From positions 124,001 through 188,000 of the forward strand of contig LLCB01000048.1 in the NCBI GenBank assembly GCA_001414345.1: a DNA stretch of 64,000 bases, given 5' to 3'. Under the pieces are notes generated by a model, which was given only the letters and a program-made list of their open reading frames with translations, made no database searches and had not been told where the DNA came from. The first letter of the stretch is position 1, and every line of letters starts with the position of its first letter. This document shows positions 1 through 10,988 of this stretch, in pieces. This DNA is from Hymenoscyphus infarciens (Eukaryota > Ascomycota > Leotiomycetes > Helotiales > Helotiaceae). The translations under genes were made by a program, and so were the position numbers.

Positions 1-55
1 TCCTTCTCCACTTCGGACTCAAGTCGTGTAACACAACTAACCCTATAAACTCAAA

Positions 56-484
56 ATGTCAACTACAAGGCCCCAACCCTTTGGCCGACAGACCCGAAAC
101 TCTCAAATCCTCCACTGGGCAAAGCAAAGCCCACCATTCCCACCAGAACCACATCCCATCACTAAAGTAATCTCCTCGGTTCCATTTATCCTCTCTGATA
201 CTCCTAAACTCGCGCCCCCAAGTGAGATAGAGCAGTTTTGTAGGGTAGAAAATAACTGGCACCCAGGTACAAGAGAGGCAGCATGGCAGACTTCAGTGCG
301 AATTTGGGGAAGCTATTCTGAAAGAGTTTTGGCTGCGAGACGGGCGTTTTTCTGTAAGGTGTTTTATGGACGTGGGGGGTTGGGGAGTGTGGAGGGGTAT
401 GACGGGGATGTTGAGAGTGGTGGGAAAGGAGTGATGTCAGGAAGGGAAGTGAGGAAGAGGAAGAGAGGGATGGGTAGCGAGTAA
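56..484 (+). CDS. Small hypothetical protein, member of a local two-gene family
   Basis: A single-exon ORF of 142 residues starts at an ATG in a good fungal context (CAAAATG). The function is not recognised. The N-terminal half is rich in Pro, Thr and Ser; residues about 70-90 contain GTREAAWQTSVRIWGSY, and the C-terminal tail is Gly-rich and then basic. No signal peptide or membrane segment is visible. The product resembles that of the minus-strand gene at 22599-22937: both carry a QI-x2-W segment, then PHP-x-T, then a spacer of variable length, then G-x-RE-x-A-x-QTS-x-R-x-W-x2-Y. That shared order of motifs is the main argument that both ORFs are real genes. It is the first gene in the window, so its left neighbour is unknown. 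The RIP block begins about 1.75 kb downstream. Confidence 0.6.
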   Translation: MSTTRPQPFGRQTRNSQILHWAKQSPPFPPEPHPITKVISSVPFILSDTPKLAPPSEIEQFCRVENNWHPGTREAAWQTSVRIWGSYSERVLAARRAFFCKVFYGRGGLGSVEGYDGDVESGGKGVMSGREVRKRKRGMGSE

Positions 485-2239
485 GGGTAGGTTCACGAGT
501 ACTTAATACTGGGGTATTTATACACATGCACCTTTACACCTACCTAAAATATCGATAAATAAATCATTCAAGGGTATCGAATTCTGAATTAGCTAGCCGT
601 GGGAATCATGCAAACTAGTATTGTTTCTTTCTCTGCACTTGTCTACATAATTTACCTTCGACTAGGTGTTATTGGTGTAGTATAGGGTTTTGTTTTTACC
701 CTGACACCCGAAGGTACTTTCATGTAATCAAGACCCGGAATGAGATTTAAGGTAACAAGTTTTCCTTTTTGTCCTCGACAAGTATGGTTATACAACTCCG
801 AGAGGACTTGTGCAAGTCTCCAAAAAGCAGCCAAGTTACCGAGAAGGCTAGACGAAATCATAATACAAAGGAAACGAGCTTTCGTAAAGCGGCTCATTCC
901 ATAACTAAGAGAAAATTCGTCAACTTCACGGCGACATACTCTTACTGTCGAAAGCTTCCTTATTATCGAGTCCTTCTACTACCGAAAAACAATTCAACAC
1001 ACGCCGCTCATCCGTCCCATTATTACCTCTCCCTCCTCAGCTCTTATTTTAGTCGGGTTTCTCTTCCCCATTCCGCTTTCTGAGACGTGGATTTCTGCCT
1101 AGCACATTTCTTTGGCCGGGAAACTTCTTGTATTCCTTTTTGCTGTTTGTGGTAGATGAAAATCCTTCATGAAAAGCAAGTTAAAAGTGGAAGTACAAGT
1201 ACGCTCGGTAAGCTAGAAAACTTAGGGAAAGAGTAGCTGAATTTACATACGCCAACGTCATGATCTTGTCCATCAGTTAATTTAGCACGAAATTGTTGCT
1301 GAGAAGTCGGAGCTCCACTCATGGCTTCGTACAGAATAGTTCCTCCATAGAAGTTGAGGGTGTCAAAAGCGGAATGAGAATTTCCCTAAAGTTGTTTGCT
1401 TTTCCTCTCTCTGAAAGTGGTAGTTCTACCCTATGTCTGCATTGCAAAACAAATTTGACTCTTTAGGAATCGCCACAAAATATTTAGAGAGGGAGCATAA
1501 CTTAGACCAACTAAGACCCCAGATAGATACCCCCACCTAGTAAGTAAAGTTTATCTATAATATAATTTACTACTTATAGAGCGCTCACCATGCCCTAAAA
1601 GGGTAAGGTATAAATATAACCTTCTTCACGGTAATCTAATTTGAGTCACCAAGCAGTTGTTGTTGTTATCGTCAGAGTCTCCTCTCCACTCACTCCACCA
1701 AACCATAAGAACCCACTGTTCTTTCACATGTGCAACTCCGAGCCCTGCTCTCCAACAAACAAATCAAAATCCATTCTCATCCTTTATCAATTCCCTCTCT
1801 ACCCACACCTCCCCCCAGCCACCGAACAGACACACAACTCCTCTTTTTTCCGTACAGAATTTTCCACCGCCTAATCTCATTTTGCTGTTGACTTTATTCC
1901 TACCATCAAAGCAGCAACCAACAATATTTCCAGCAAACTTATTCAGGTGTCGGAAGGAAGTGTGGGTGAATGAGCGTAACCAGGTGACCTTACATACCAA
2001 GAATAGCATTTGCGCCGAGTTGAAGAGGGCTTGCAATGGGTAGCCCCCAATTACCCCGTAGACGGTTTAAATACGCTCACCTAAAAGGCACCTCTACGGG
2101 AACGGAAAAAACGTCCGAAGTTCCTCTCTTGAAAAATGAGTTTAAGAGCCTGTTTCGCACGCATATAGTTTATTTTAGGTATAGGAGATTTGTACACGAG
2201 TACAAGGTCAAAAGGTGCTCGTATATATTATGAATTTTA
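485..2239. other. Intergenic, no gene seen
   Basis: No convincing coding region, RNA gene or repeat is visible. Short ORFs here (for example 769-1083 and 1657-2043) are low-complexity, overlap each other on both strands and show no family motif. Base composition is ordinary until about 2240, where it falls sharply into the AT-rich block. Confidence 0.5.
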
Positions 2240-2361
2240 CCTTGAATATATTCTATATTGTTTGGCTCGCAAGCTGGTATGTCCAGTGTATATTTCGTCG
2301 ACTTTAGTTGTAGTTATAGTCGTTAGAGTAGTATAGGAGAAAATATGTATATATATATAAA

Positions 2362-2508
2362 CGGTAATTATCTATTTTGCTCTCTAAATGATGATTTATA
2401 CCTTAAATATCCCTTGATTAATGAATAATACCTAGAATACCCCTTGTTTTTATACCTCTTATTTTTAGAGAGTAAAACTGTTAAAACAGGGGTATTCTAG
2501 TTAGTAAA
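2362..2508 (+). repeat. Left terminal inverted repeat of the MULE (147 bp)
   Basis: The sequence matches the reverse complement of 9262-9408 over its full length with no gap, and the mismatches are mainly transitions. It starts CGGTAATTATC and ends at the CTAGTTAGTAAA that pairs with TTTACTAACTAG at the right end. Confidence 0.85.
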
Positions 2509-4009
2509 GATATTTTCTTTATTTATTGTTTTCTCTATACTAATATACTAAAAATTTAATAAATATAGTAAATTAACCTACTACTATACTATCTACCTAC
2601 TTCCTAATATATAAACTTTTACGAGTACTCTCTAATAGTATAATACTCTAATTCTTACGCTTTCGCTTAACGCTTTTATCTCTTAAATCGACGGCTTTTT
2701 AGCCCTCTTAGGTACTTAGATTAACCTTAATTCTAATTCCTCCTTATATAGTAGGATTAATTCTTAGCTTAGTACTGTCTATACTAATTTCGCTTTAAAC
2801 GTCTGTATTCTCCTACTCTTGCTCTTACTCCTGCTCCTACTCCTACTCTTACTCTACTACCTTTACTCTATATAATTAATCTAATATTAATAGCGTAAGG
2901 CAACGTCTATTAATATCTACTATACGCTCTTAATCTATATAGTAATAATACTTATTAATTATACCTTAACTATTACCTAATCGTTGCTTTTCCTTCTTAT
3001 CTTAAGTACTTAAAACTTTAGAGTATACTCCTAGCTTAATAAATCGCTTATTAATTCTTCTTCTACTAGTAATATTATATCGACGTTATATACTCTTTAT
3101 AGCTTACTTGGTTTTGCTATTATTACTTATACTTATAATTAAGAGTTTGTTAAGCTTAAATAGCTTCTCTAGTAGTAGCTTAGATAATAGGAAAAAGTCC
3201 TCTAAGCTATTAGAAAAGCTATTAAATTCCTTTCTATATTCCTTCTTACTATTTCTATCCTTATTCTCATTTTTAAGAGATTCTAAAACTTAGTTTTAAT
3301 AATAGAAGGTAATTTATACTTTATTAGTAGTAGTAAGATCGGATTAGTAGAGAGGATTATTATTAATATCTTTAAGAAAGACTTCCTAGTCTTTAAACTC
3401 GTTGTTACTTAATTGGTTACTATCTTTCTTAAAAACTGCCTCTTTTACCTTTTATATACGTCTATAAGCTAATAGTATACTTATATATATTCTTAAATTA
3501 TAGCTAACTTCTTAGTAATTATAACACTTATAATTTAATAGTCGATACTCTTAGTAGATACGTGCCTTTTTTAGTTATCTTATATAGCGCTTAATTAGTA
3601 GTAGTAAAATGCTAGAAGTAGAACGAAGCTTATTAATTATAAGAAAAGGCTTAAAAGTAGAATAGTATATTATATAATAATTTAAGAGTAAATAGCTATA
3701 GTAGAAGAATTATATAACGTTAATAGTAAGATATTAGTAATAGGTAATTATATATAAGTAAGGTGATTAATAATCCTAGAAAGAGAAGTATAAGTAAGTA
3801 TACTCTTTAAAGTTAACTTAGTAGCGATGTTTTTTAAGAGTATTAACTTAGTAGACGTCTTTATTAGTAGGAATAACTTTATACTTTTTAGTATACTCTA
3901 GCCTTTTAAGATAGAGCTTTTATAGCTTATTTAAGACCTTAGTATTACTAAATTTAGTAGGTGAATTATAGTATAAATAAAACTTCTTTATTACCTAATC
4001 TTATATACT
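2509..4009 (-). pseudogene. Probable distal part of the MULE coding region, too decayed to read
   Basis: This is the part of the transposon between the left inverted repeat and the retrotransposon insertion. If the transposase reads on the minus strand, it should hold the C-terminal half. Near 2810-2865 the minus strand is a degenerate purine-rich hexamer run that could once have coded acidic residues. All frames contain many stops. Assignment to the transposase is by position only. Confidence 0.35.
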
Positions 4010-4014
4010 ATTAA

Positions 4015-4323
4015 TATAACAGTATGCCGTTATCCTAGATAGCTAGGAATACCTGCTATATATAAGGTTTCAGTAGTTATTATCTTATATTATCTGTTTT
4101 AGGAAGGTTACGTAGGTTTGAGCTTTTATATTAGCTAAGGTTATTCGGTTTTAGACCCTTTTGTACTATCTAAACCTCTTATATATAGTAGCCTACTCTT
4201 AGAGTAGAAGAGGGATAGTTTTTCCTTTTCTTCTATATTAGAGCCTAGTATTTATATATATTATTCTGCTATATATACTCCTATATACCTCTACTATAGT
4301 TATATATATTTCGTACTATTATA
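4015..4323 (+). repeat. 5' LTR (309 bp)
   Basis: It aligns along its whole length with 7469-7777 without gaps. Differences such as GTATGCCG against GTATACTG are transitions. Confidence 0.85.
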
Positions 4324-4599
4324 TAAAAAGGAAAAACTCTTCTTTACTAGTAACAGCCTTAATAATATCTCCTTTAAGCTTATCGCTACTCTTTATTTAG
4401 AAGTCGATTTAGCCTTAATTTAGAATATTACAACAGTATCCTTAAATAGCTAGGTAATTAGAGACTACCTAGATAGCTAGTAATACTAGGGTTTAGTATC
4501 TATATAGATAGCTAGTAAAAATCGTGTTATAGATACGTTAAGAAAAGCAGGATATACTAAGTGTCTCTAAGGCTTCTAATAACCCTAGATTCAGTAATA

Positions 4600-5760
4600 T
4601 AGTTATTATAAAGGCTTCTAAATCTGACCTTACTCCCCCTCCCCTCTAAATCGACATCTTTAAAATATTAGACCTAGTTCTACTACGAGGCGTTAAACGA
4701 CCTTCTAGGGCTACCCCCTCTTTTCGAAAGACCCTCTAAACCCTCTCTAACCCGTAACCGCACGTTGAAATAATAAGAGCTTAGCCTATAAAAGATAACC
4801 TTCCTAAATTCAGATAATATATAGATAATAAGTAGATAAGATAGAGGCAAAAGGCATATAAAGGATAAAACGATCGGTTAGAAAGATAGAAGATAAAATT
4901 ATAAGCGAACTTTAAAGTTAATAACCTTCCTATCTCTAAACCCTCTCTAATCCAACCCTTATTCGACTCTTCTTTACTTTTAAAAGCTCTAATTCAGACC
5001 TCTTTCGCTCAAGGGACACCGCTGCCTCTAATACCTTCTAACTTACACGACACGGCACCGAAGCCTCTTCGAATACTCTCCGACCTCAACGAAAAAGCAA
5101 GATAACCGAAACTAACACGTAAAGCCCTTATTTAGGGTACGACAACTAGACTAGCTAGGAACTACCTAGATCCTAGATACGAGTCAGAATCGGTTCAGAA
5201 TGCTTTCTAAGATTAAGAAGAAATAGTTACCCTTTTTAGATATCTACTTTTTAACCGGTTATAAGACAGAGGATGCTTAGAACGCTTTTAGATCCTTGTA
5301 AATAGACAACGAAGATGGTCGAATTCAGTTCCGCCACGTAGCGTCGAGCGACAACCCCCTTCTAGGGCTACCCCCCTTTCTAAAAGCCGCCTAAATAGCA
5401 CCTATATACTAAGATCTAGAAGATCCTAATAAAACAATAGTTAAAGAGACTAGCGAGACTTCTTAAATATAGACTAGATACAGTCGGTTATATAAGCTTT
5501 AGAAGTAGAGAATTAAGAAATAAGGAATCGGCTAGCCGAGCTAGAAAGATAGATAAGCGATCTCATATTTTAAAGTTAATAAATCGCTACTCTAAACCCT
5601 CCCTAATCCGATCCTCTTTCGAACCCTTAATTAAACCCTCTTCTACTTCCAAGCCCAAATTCATACCCCTTTCGGCCACGAGCAGCTGCCTCTGATGCCT
5701 TCCCACCACTTCCCTCGAATCTCAACTCGGATACGAATCGGTTAAAATACGCTTTCTATC
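4600..5760 (+). repeat. Internal long tandem duplication (about 650 bp period) in the retroelement
   Basis: Landmarks recur in the same order about 650 bp apart. The run CTTCTAGGGCTACCCCC occurs near 4700 and again near 5360, followed in each case by TTTAAAGTTAATAA and then by a run resembling CTCTAAACCCTC. The region is noticeably less AT-rich than the rest of the block. Confidence 0.55.
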
Positions 5761-6659
5761 AGGACGAAACTCAGAAGCGAGCTCTTAGCTAAGTTATCGC
5801 TGTTAATCCTAACCGAACATTATCCGACTCTACTAAGCTTCCCTCGAACCTCTACTAGCGAACATTCAAAAGACTACGGTTACGAACCGAGTCCCCGCCG
5901 GTACAAAGGTTGAAAGAGATAGAAGTTAAAAGAGATAGAAGTGGAATTAGGAGAAGATTACGCTGAAGAAACTTTTGCCGACTTCAAAAGGTTACTTTTC
6001 GAGTACGGCTATACTCGGAGAGATACTAGAATCGGAAAGGTCCTTTTATATATAGGATAAAGACAAGATTACACCTCAGCTCTGAAACGCGTCTACTACT
6101 CTTAAGAGACATAGGAATTATAACTTCGCTAAAATAGTAAACGATCTTTTAGCTATAGATAAGGAAAGACACTAAAGCACTAAATATTTAGAAACGACTA
6201 CGCCTATTAATATTAGTACTTTAGTTTAAAAACACCTCTCTCTCCTTATCTAATTTAGCTCTAAACTCTCTATAATCTAATAATAACTCTTTTTCTAAAA
6301 TTAGAAGATAACGATTAAGTTCTTAAGTATCTTAAAGAGAACGAGGCAGCCTATAGGCCTAAGTAACATAGTTCCTATGATAGTACTAATACATGTTGTA
6401 CCTAAAACTATATACCTTTTTATTATCCCTAGTTACTTAGATAATATAACAATTCGGTATTAAGTTTATTTAACTAGCTAAAACTGCCCCTTATCTTATT
6501 ATCCTAGACTTTAGATAGTTAGATAATAGTTTCAACTTTAATAACTTTAGTAACAACTTCGCCTTTAACTAGCTAAAACCCTATCAACTCTAGTATAGAG
6601 TCTTCTAGTCTTTACTTTCTTCCTTTCTTTTACTTCTAGTAGAGCTAGAAGTTCTTTTT

Positions 6660-7130
6660 TATCTAAATTCGACTTAGATACGAATTAGTACGCTTTTAAA
6701 AGGATAGTAACCTCTTAGCTAAGTTATTACTATCTACGATATTATTAACTTTTTCGTTTCTAACTTTACTCTAAGTCTCTACTAACCTTAGTTTAGATAA
6801 ACTTATACTCTTTTTTTTTTAAATTTAAATTAAATATAAATTAGTACGCTCTTAAAGTAAGCTCTTAACTAAGTTATTACTATTACCTTTAACGTTACTT
6901 CTTAACTAAACAACCTCTAACTCTACTCTAAATTCGCCTTTAACTATTCTAAACTTTTTTTAGACCTATACTCTTTTTTTAAATTCTTTAAATTAGATAT
7001 AAATTAGTATACCCTTAAAATAAACTCTTAGCTAAGACATTACTATCACCTATAACGTTACCTCTTAATATTCGCTTCTAACTCGATTCTAAATTCGCTT
7101 CTATTTCTATTTTAAACTTTTTAAACTTTA
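6660..7130 (+). repeat. Internal tandem repeat of about 160 bp, three copies
   Basis: Copies start near 6664, 6820 and 6979. Each contains AAATTAGTA followed by a variable run and then CTAAGTTATTACTAT or a close variant. A diverged fourth copy is visible near 5725. Confidence 0.55.
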
Positions 7131-7468
7131 AACTTTTCTAATCTACTAAATAAGATTAGACTACACTCTTTTAGTAAATATAAATACTTACTTTAATATT
7201 AAAGGATTAGAAACTAAGTCCCTTTTATAAGTATCTACGAATTAGTTTAGTTATAATTTAGATCTAAAATCAATATCTTATCTCGCTTATAATAAGTTTA
7301 ATAAATAAAGTATCTATAAACTCGGGTTAGCTACGATTTAGACTCTAACCTTCTCGCTTATAATAAAATTAATAAAACATAACTAATTTAATAACTTATA
7401 TATCCCGATTTAGCTCTAAATAATAAGAGAGAGAAGACTTAGGACAAGTCTTTTTTAAGAGAGAGGGA

Positions 7469-7777
7469 TATAACGGTATACTGTTATCCTAGATAGCTAG
7501 GAGTACCTACTATATATAAGGTTTTAGTAGTTGTTGTCTTATATTATCTATTTTAGGAAGATTACGTAGGTTTAAGCTTTTGTATTAGCTAAGGTTATTC
7601 GGTTTTAAACCCTTTTATACTATCTGAACCTCTTATATATAGCAGCCTACTCTTAGAGTAGAAGAGGGATAGTTTTTCCTTTTCTTCCGTATTAGAGCCT
7701 AGTATTTATATACGTTATTCTGCTATACGTACTCCTATATACCTCTACTATAGTTGTGTGTATTTCGTGTCGTTATA
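7469..7777 (+). repeat. 3' LTR (309 bp)
   Basis: It is the same length as the left LTR, is preceded by a polypurine tract and is followed directly by the ATTAA target duplication. Confidence 0.85.
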
Positions 7778-7782
7778 ATTAA

Positions 7783-9261
7783 GTAGTTATATTAGTAGAC
7801 GATTCTAAATCTCGCTTTATACTAAGTTAATACTCTTAATAATGTTTAATATATTATAGCTATATTATAAAAGTCTCTTAATAGAGATAACCTTATATAT
7901 AGAATAAATATTAGTTAGAATAGTAGCAACGTATTTAAAGAGGGTTTTATTATTATACTTCTTCTTAAACTTTACTATTTATAATAGAGTTTCTTAATAA
8001 GTATTCCTATCTTTTATATAGTAAAGTCTCTACTAAAGTTATCTTAATTCCTTATTATAGTAAAAGGTAATATTATCTATAATATATTAATAATATATAA
8101 GAGTATAAGCCTTTAGAAAGGTTATTAGAAGTTGCTTTTATAGGCCCTTTTAGTAGTTACTAATTAGTACTTATTTATTACTATCTTTATATATTATTTA
8201 AAGAGTTTAAAAAGCGTATATTATATTTATAAAGTACTACTTCTATAACTTCTTAACGTCTTTTAGTAATAATGCTTAGTAAATTAGTAATATCTTATTA
8301 TTAGTATTAATTATAATAGTAATTACTAGTACTATCTTAAACTTCAATTAAGTATATATAGTATTAACTCTAGTAAAGTAGTAGATATATTTAGTAGTAT
8401 TATAAAAAGGTTCTAAAGTAATAAATACGTCTTTAAATTCTATAGTTTCCTAGTTAATTTAAAGACATATATAATAAGTAGGATCTAAATCTTAGAGCAC
8501 CTTTATATAATTTAGTATAAGTATAAACGAATTCTTTTCCTCTTTAAGACTCTTCTTATATTACTTTTAGATAATACGATATATTTAACAATTTAGTATA
8601 GTATTACCTTAGCTAAGCAACTTCTTATTATTTACTAAATTCTTTATCTTAAGGTTAGAATCTCGATTAATAGATTTAGTATAAGTATTAAGGATATATT
8701 ATATACTATTCTTATTATAGTAATTAAGATATATATTAATTAAGTAAGAGTAAGAGATATATACTTAAAGGATTATATACTAAGTTTTCTTAGAAAGAAT
8801 AATATATAAGTAGAATTCGTATATCTCTTTTACCTTATACTTAAGAATAAACCGACTTTTATCTAACTTTATAATCTTATAGGATTTGTTCTAATTAATT
8901 AGATAAACGATTATAGCCTCTTTTACTTTTTTAAGAGTAGGCTACTTCTAACTAATTTATATAACGTCTTTTAAAGCGTTAGTATCTACTAGTATAGAAT
9001 TATCTATTAATTTATTTATAATAGCTTTATCTTATTATTCTTATTAATTAAGCTCTTTTAATATTATATAATAAGGCTTTATATACTACTTATACTCTAC
9101 CTTATTCTTATACTTAAGAGCTAGTATATTAGTAGTAGTAGTAATAGTAGAAGAAGATAGAGAGAGAATAGATTTTAGTACTTAAATATTATAAGGTATT
9201 CTAGTATATAGTTTTAATTTACTTAAAAATAGGTGTAGATATATAGTAAAAGTAGTGAATA
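7783..9261 (-). pseudogene. Decayed MULE transposase (N-terminal and catalytic part)
   Basis: Reading the minus strand near 8430-8200 through its stops gives, in order, a block ending YFTRVNTIYT, then LKFKIVLVIT, then INTNNKILLI, then ALLLKDVKKL. This follows the MULE transposase core, in which a catalytic Asp sits in a V-D-x-T-x-T segment, followed by a hydrophobic strand, I-D-A-N-N-x-I-L-P and W-A-L. The catalytic Asp has become Asn, and stop codons stand where Trp is expected (TAG and TAA for TGG). Both changes are G-to-A type, as RIP would give. An upstream block near 8870-8750 (KSRFILKYK, EIYEFYLYI) could be the N-terminal region. No intact frame remains. Confidence 0.6.
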
Positions 9262-9408
9262 TTTACTAACTAGAATACCCTTGTTTTGACAGTTTTACTC
9301 TCTAAAAATAAGAGATATAAAAATAAGAGGTATTCTAGGTATTATTTATTAATTAAGAGATATTTAAGATATAAATCATCATTTAGAGAGCAAAATAGAT
9401 AATTACCG
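9262..9408 (-). repeat. Right terminal inverted repeat of the MULE (147 bp)
   Basis: It is the reverse-complement partner of 2362-2508 and ends TTACCG, immediately followed by the 9-bp flanking repeat. Confidence 0.85.
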
Positions 9409-9950
9409 ATATATAAAAGTTAAAAGTTAAGAGGTTAAAAGAGTATATTATTAAAATTTAGTAGTATATATCTTAATACACATTTTTAAAGAAAGTGCGA
9501 GCAAAAGTGCGTACTATAATATATACTAGCTAAACGTTAGTATATATATATATATATATATATTACGCTAGTATTTTTAGTAGTATATATAATTAAAAAA
9601 GAACTATTATATACGAGCTAAATAGGCTCTAATATAAGATTAGAAGTCTCTGTTTACTCTAAGAATATCAAGTATAATCGTAACTTCTAATAACGCTATA
9701 AGAGACGTTTAAGTATATTATAATAGCGTAGTCTAATATTCTACTCTTATATATTCTAAGAGCTTAGTCTCTTTAGTAAAGAGATAATTCTATATTATCT
9801 TTATCCTTCTTATCAGCGTAGTAAAGAGAAGAGTATTAAGGCAGTATTTTTAAGTAATATTATAAAGTGTATAAAAAAATGGGTTTATGAAAAACACGGT
9901 TTTATAGTAGAGTAGGCTTAGACTTAAAGTAGGGGAATATATATATTCTC

Positions 9951-10988
9951 CATCGCAATTTCCGTCCAATTAAGCTCCACCTCTCTCACTTATACCCTCT
10001 CCTGCGTCCTTCCACAATTCAGTACATTCCAGAAAGAGTGTTAAGGTGAAGAAATCACGAGACTACCAATAAATAACATGCAGATGCGATAACTCCCCCA
10101 TATCCACGACCTACTTATAGCAATAGACGAACGAAGACCAATACCGAAAAAACAAGAGACCCAGACTCTATAACACGGAGCTCTTAGTGAAAACACACTA
10201 TGTATCAGCCGTAGTGCTAGCAAACCAAAGTCCCTGGAATTAGACATCTACAAGGTGAGTTAGTTAGTTAGGTTGAAACCTGCGCTACGACCCGTATTTT
10301 GGAGTGGACTGGATGCTAGGTAAGTACTTGTAAAGTACCTAGATAGAGCCAGTACCTAGCACTAGCTCCTTCCATTCCATCTCAACCCACGGGCGGGTTC
10401 TGTTGTGGATCTACATGGGTCTCGACCCTCGTGCCACCCACCATAGCAAGAGTAGAGAAACGAGAACGACTCTGAATACTAAAACTCCTGGCCCTGGTTT
10501 CTTGTCGCCGTAGAATCTGGAAGGATTTTACCTACCTATCCACATGATGAGCTATAGGCATTGTCTCGTACGCTAGCTACCTCATCGGTACCACATCACC
10601 GTCTAAATCTTCCTATATTCGTTATTGCAAATTCTGCAGAACAATAAAACGAAGGAAGTTATACCCTCATACATCGACGCCCAAAGCTCTCCCAGGCTTC
10701 TAGTCAACTTGGAAAGATCTAATTTGAACAAAAATCAAACCCCGGAACCAACTTTCTAAATGTTTTTGTATTCATTTCTGCCCAAACTCTATCTGACGAC
10801 TTTTCTTTTTTGCCAAACCACGCAATGCAACATGCATCAAAAAAAAAATCATCCGTACAAAGCAAATTATTATCCTTACAAAAAAACGCCCTCCCTCGCT
10901 ACCCCCAACCCCTCACCCAAATGTCAACCATCTCCCAACCAGCCATAACCCCCCACAAGTTCGCATCAACCATCAGGCGAAGGAAAAA
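9951..10988. other. Intergenic, 3' flank of eIF5B
   Basis: Base composition returns to normal at about 9950. I see no gene. The short ORFs (for example 10041-10247 minus) have no family resemblance. The segment just before 10989 is the 3' untranslated side of the eIF5B gene. Confidence 0.5.

Larger units (their letters stand above)
4015..7777 (+). mobile_element. LTR retrotransposon nested in the MULE, RIP-degraded, apparently non-autonomous
   Basis: Two direct repeats of exactly 309 bp (4015-4323 and 7469-7777) bound the element, and the flanks carry a 5-bp target duplication, ATTAA (4010-4014 and 7778-7782). Both LTRs begin TATAAC and end TTATA, which is what TGTAAC...TTACA ends would become after RIP. 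A polypurine stretch (AAGAGAGAGGGA, about 7457-7468) lies directly before the right LTR and sets the plus orientation. The 3.1-kb interior shows no readable gag or pol and no clear primer-binding site. It consists largely of internal tandem repeats, so a non-autonomous (LARD-like) element is likely, but heavy RIP could also hide a former pol. Confidence 0.85.
2362..9408 (-). mobile_element. Mutator-like (MULE) DNA transposon, RIP-degraded, interrupted by an LTR element
   Basis: The element is bounded by 147-bp terminal inverted repeats of identical length (2362-2508 and 9262-9408), both beginning CGGTAATTATC. A 9-bp direct repeat, ATATATAAA, flanks it at 2353-2361 and 9409-9417. Long inverted repeats with 9-bp target duplications are typical of Mutator-like elements. 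A decayed transposase with MULE-domain features is readable on the minus strand near 8190-8440. Without the nested retrotransposon and its 5-bp target duplication the element would be about 3.3 kb. The caveat is that the 9-bp repeat lies in low-complexity AT sequence, so it could be partly fortuitous. Confidence 0.75.
2240..9950. repeat. AT-rich block of RIP-degraded repeats
   Basis: About 7.7 kb is dominated by TA, TTA and CTA words, and almost no reading frame exceeds 60 codons in any frame. Differences between the duplicated parts inside it are mostly C/T and G/A transitions. This is the pattern left by repeat-induced point mutation in Pezizomycotina. Two nested elements explain most of it and are listed separately. 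The outer edges (2240-2352 and 9418-9950) are also AT-rich and probably hold older repeat remnants. A less AT-rich island at about 4600-5950 lies inside the nested retroelement. Confidence 0.85.

Noticed and set aside
2240..9950. Possible CRISPR-like or satellite array because of the repeated AT-rich words
   Set aside because: The repeats resolve into terminal repeats of two transposons plus internal duplications; there is no regular repeat-spacer pattern.
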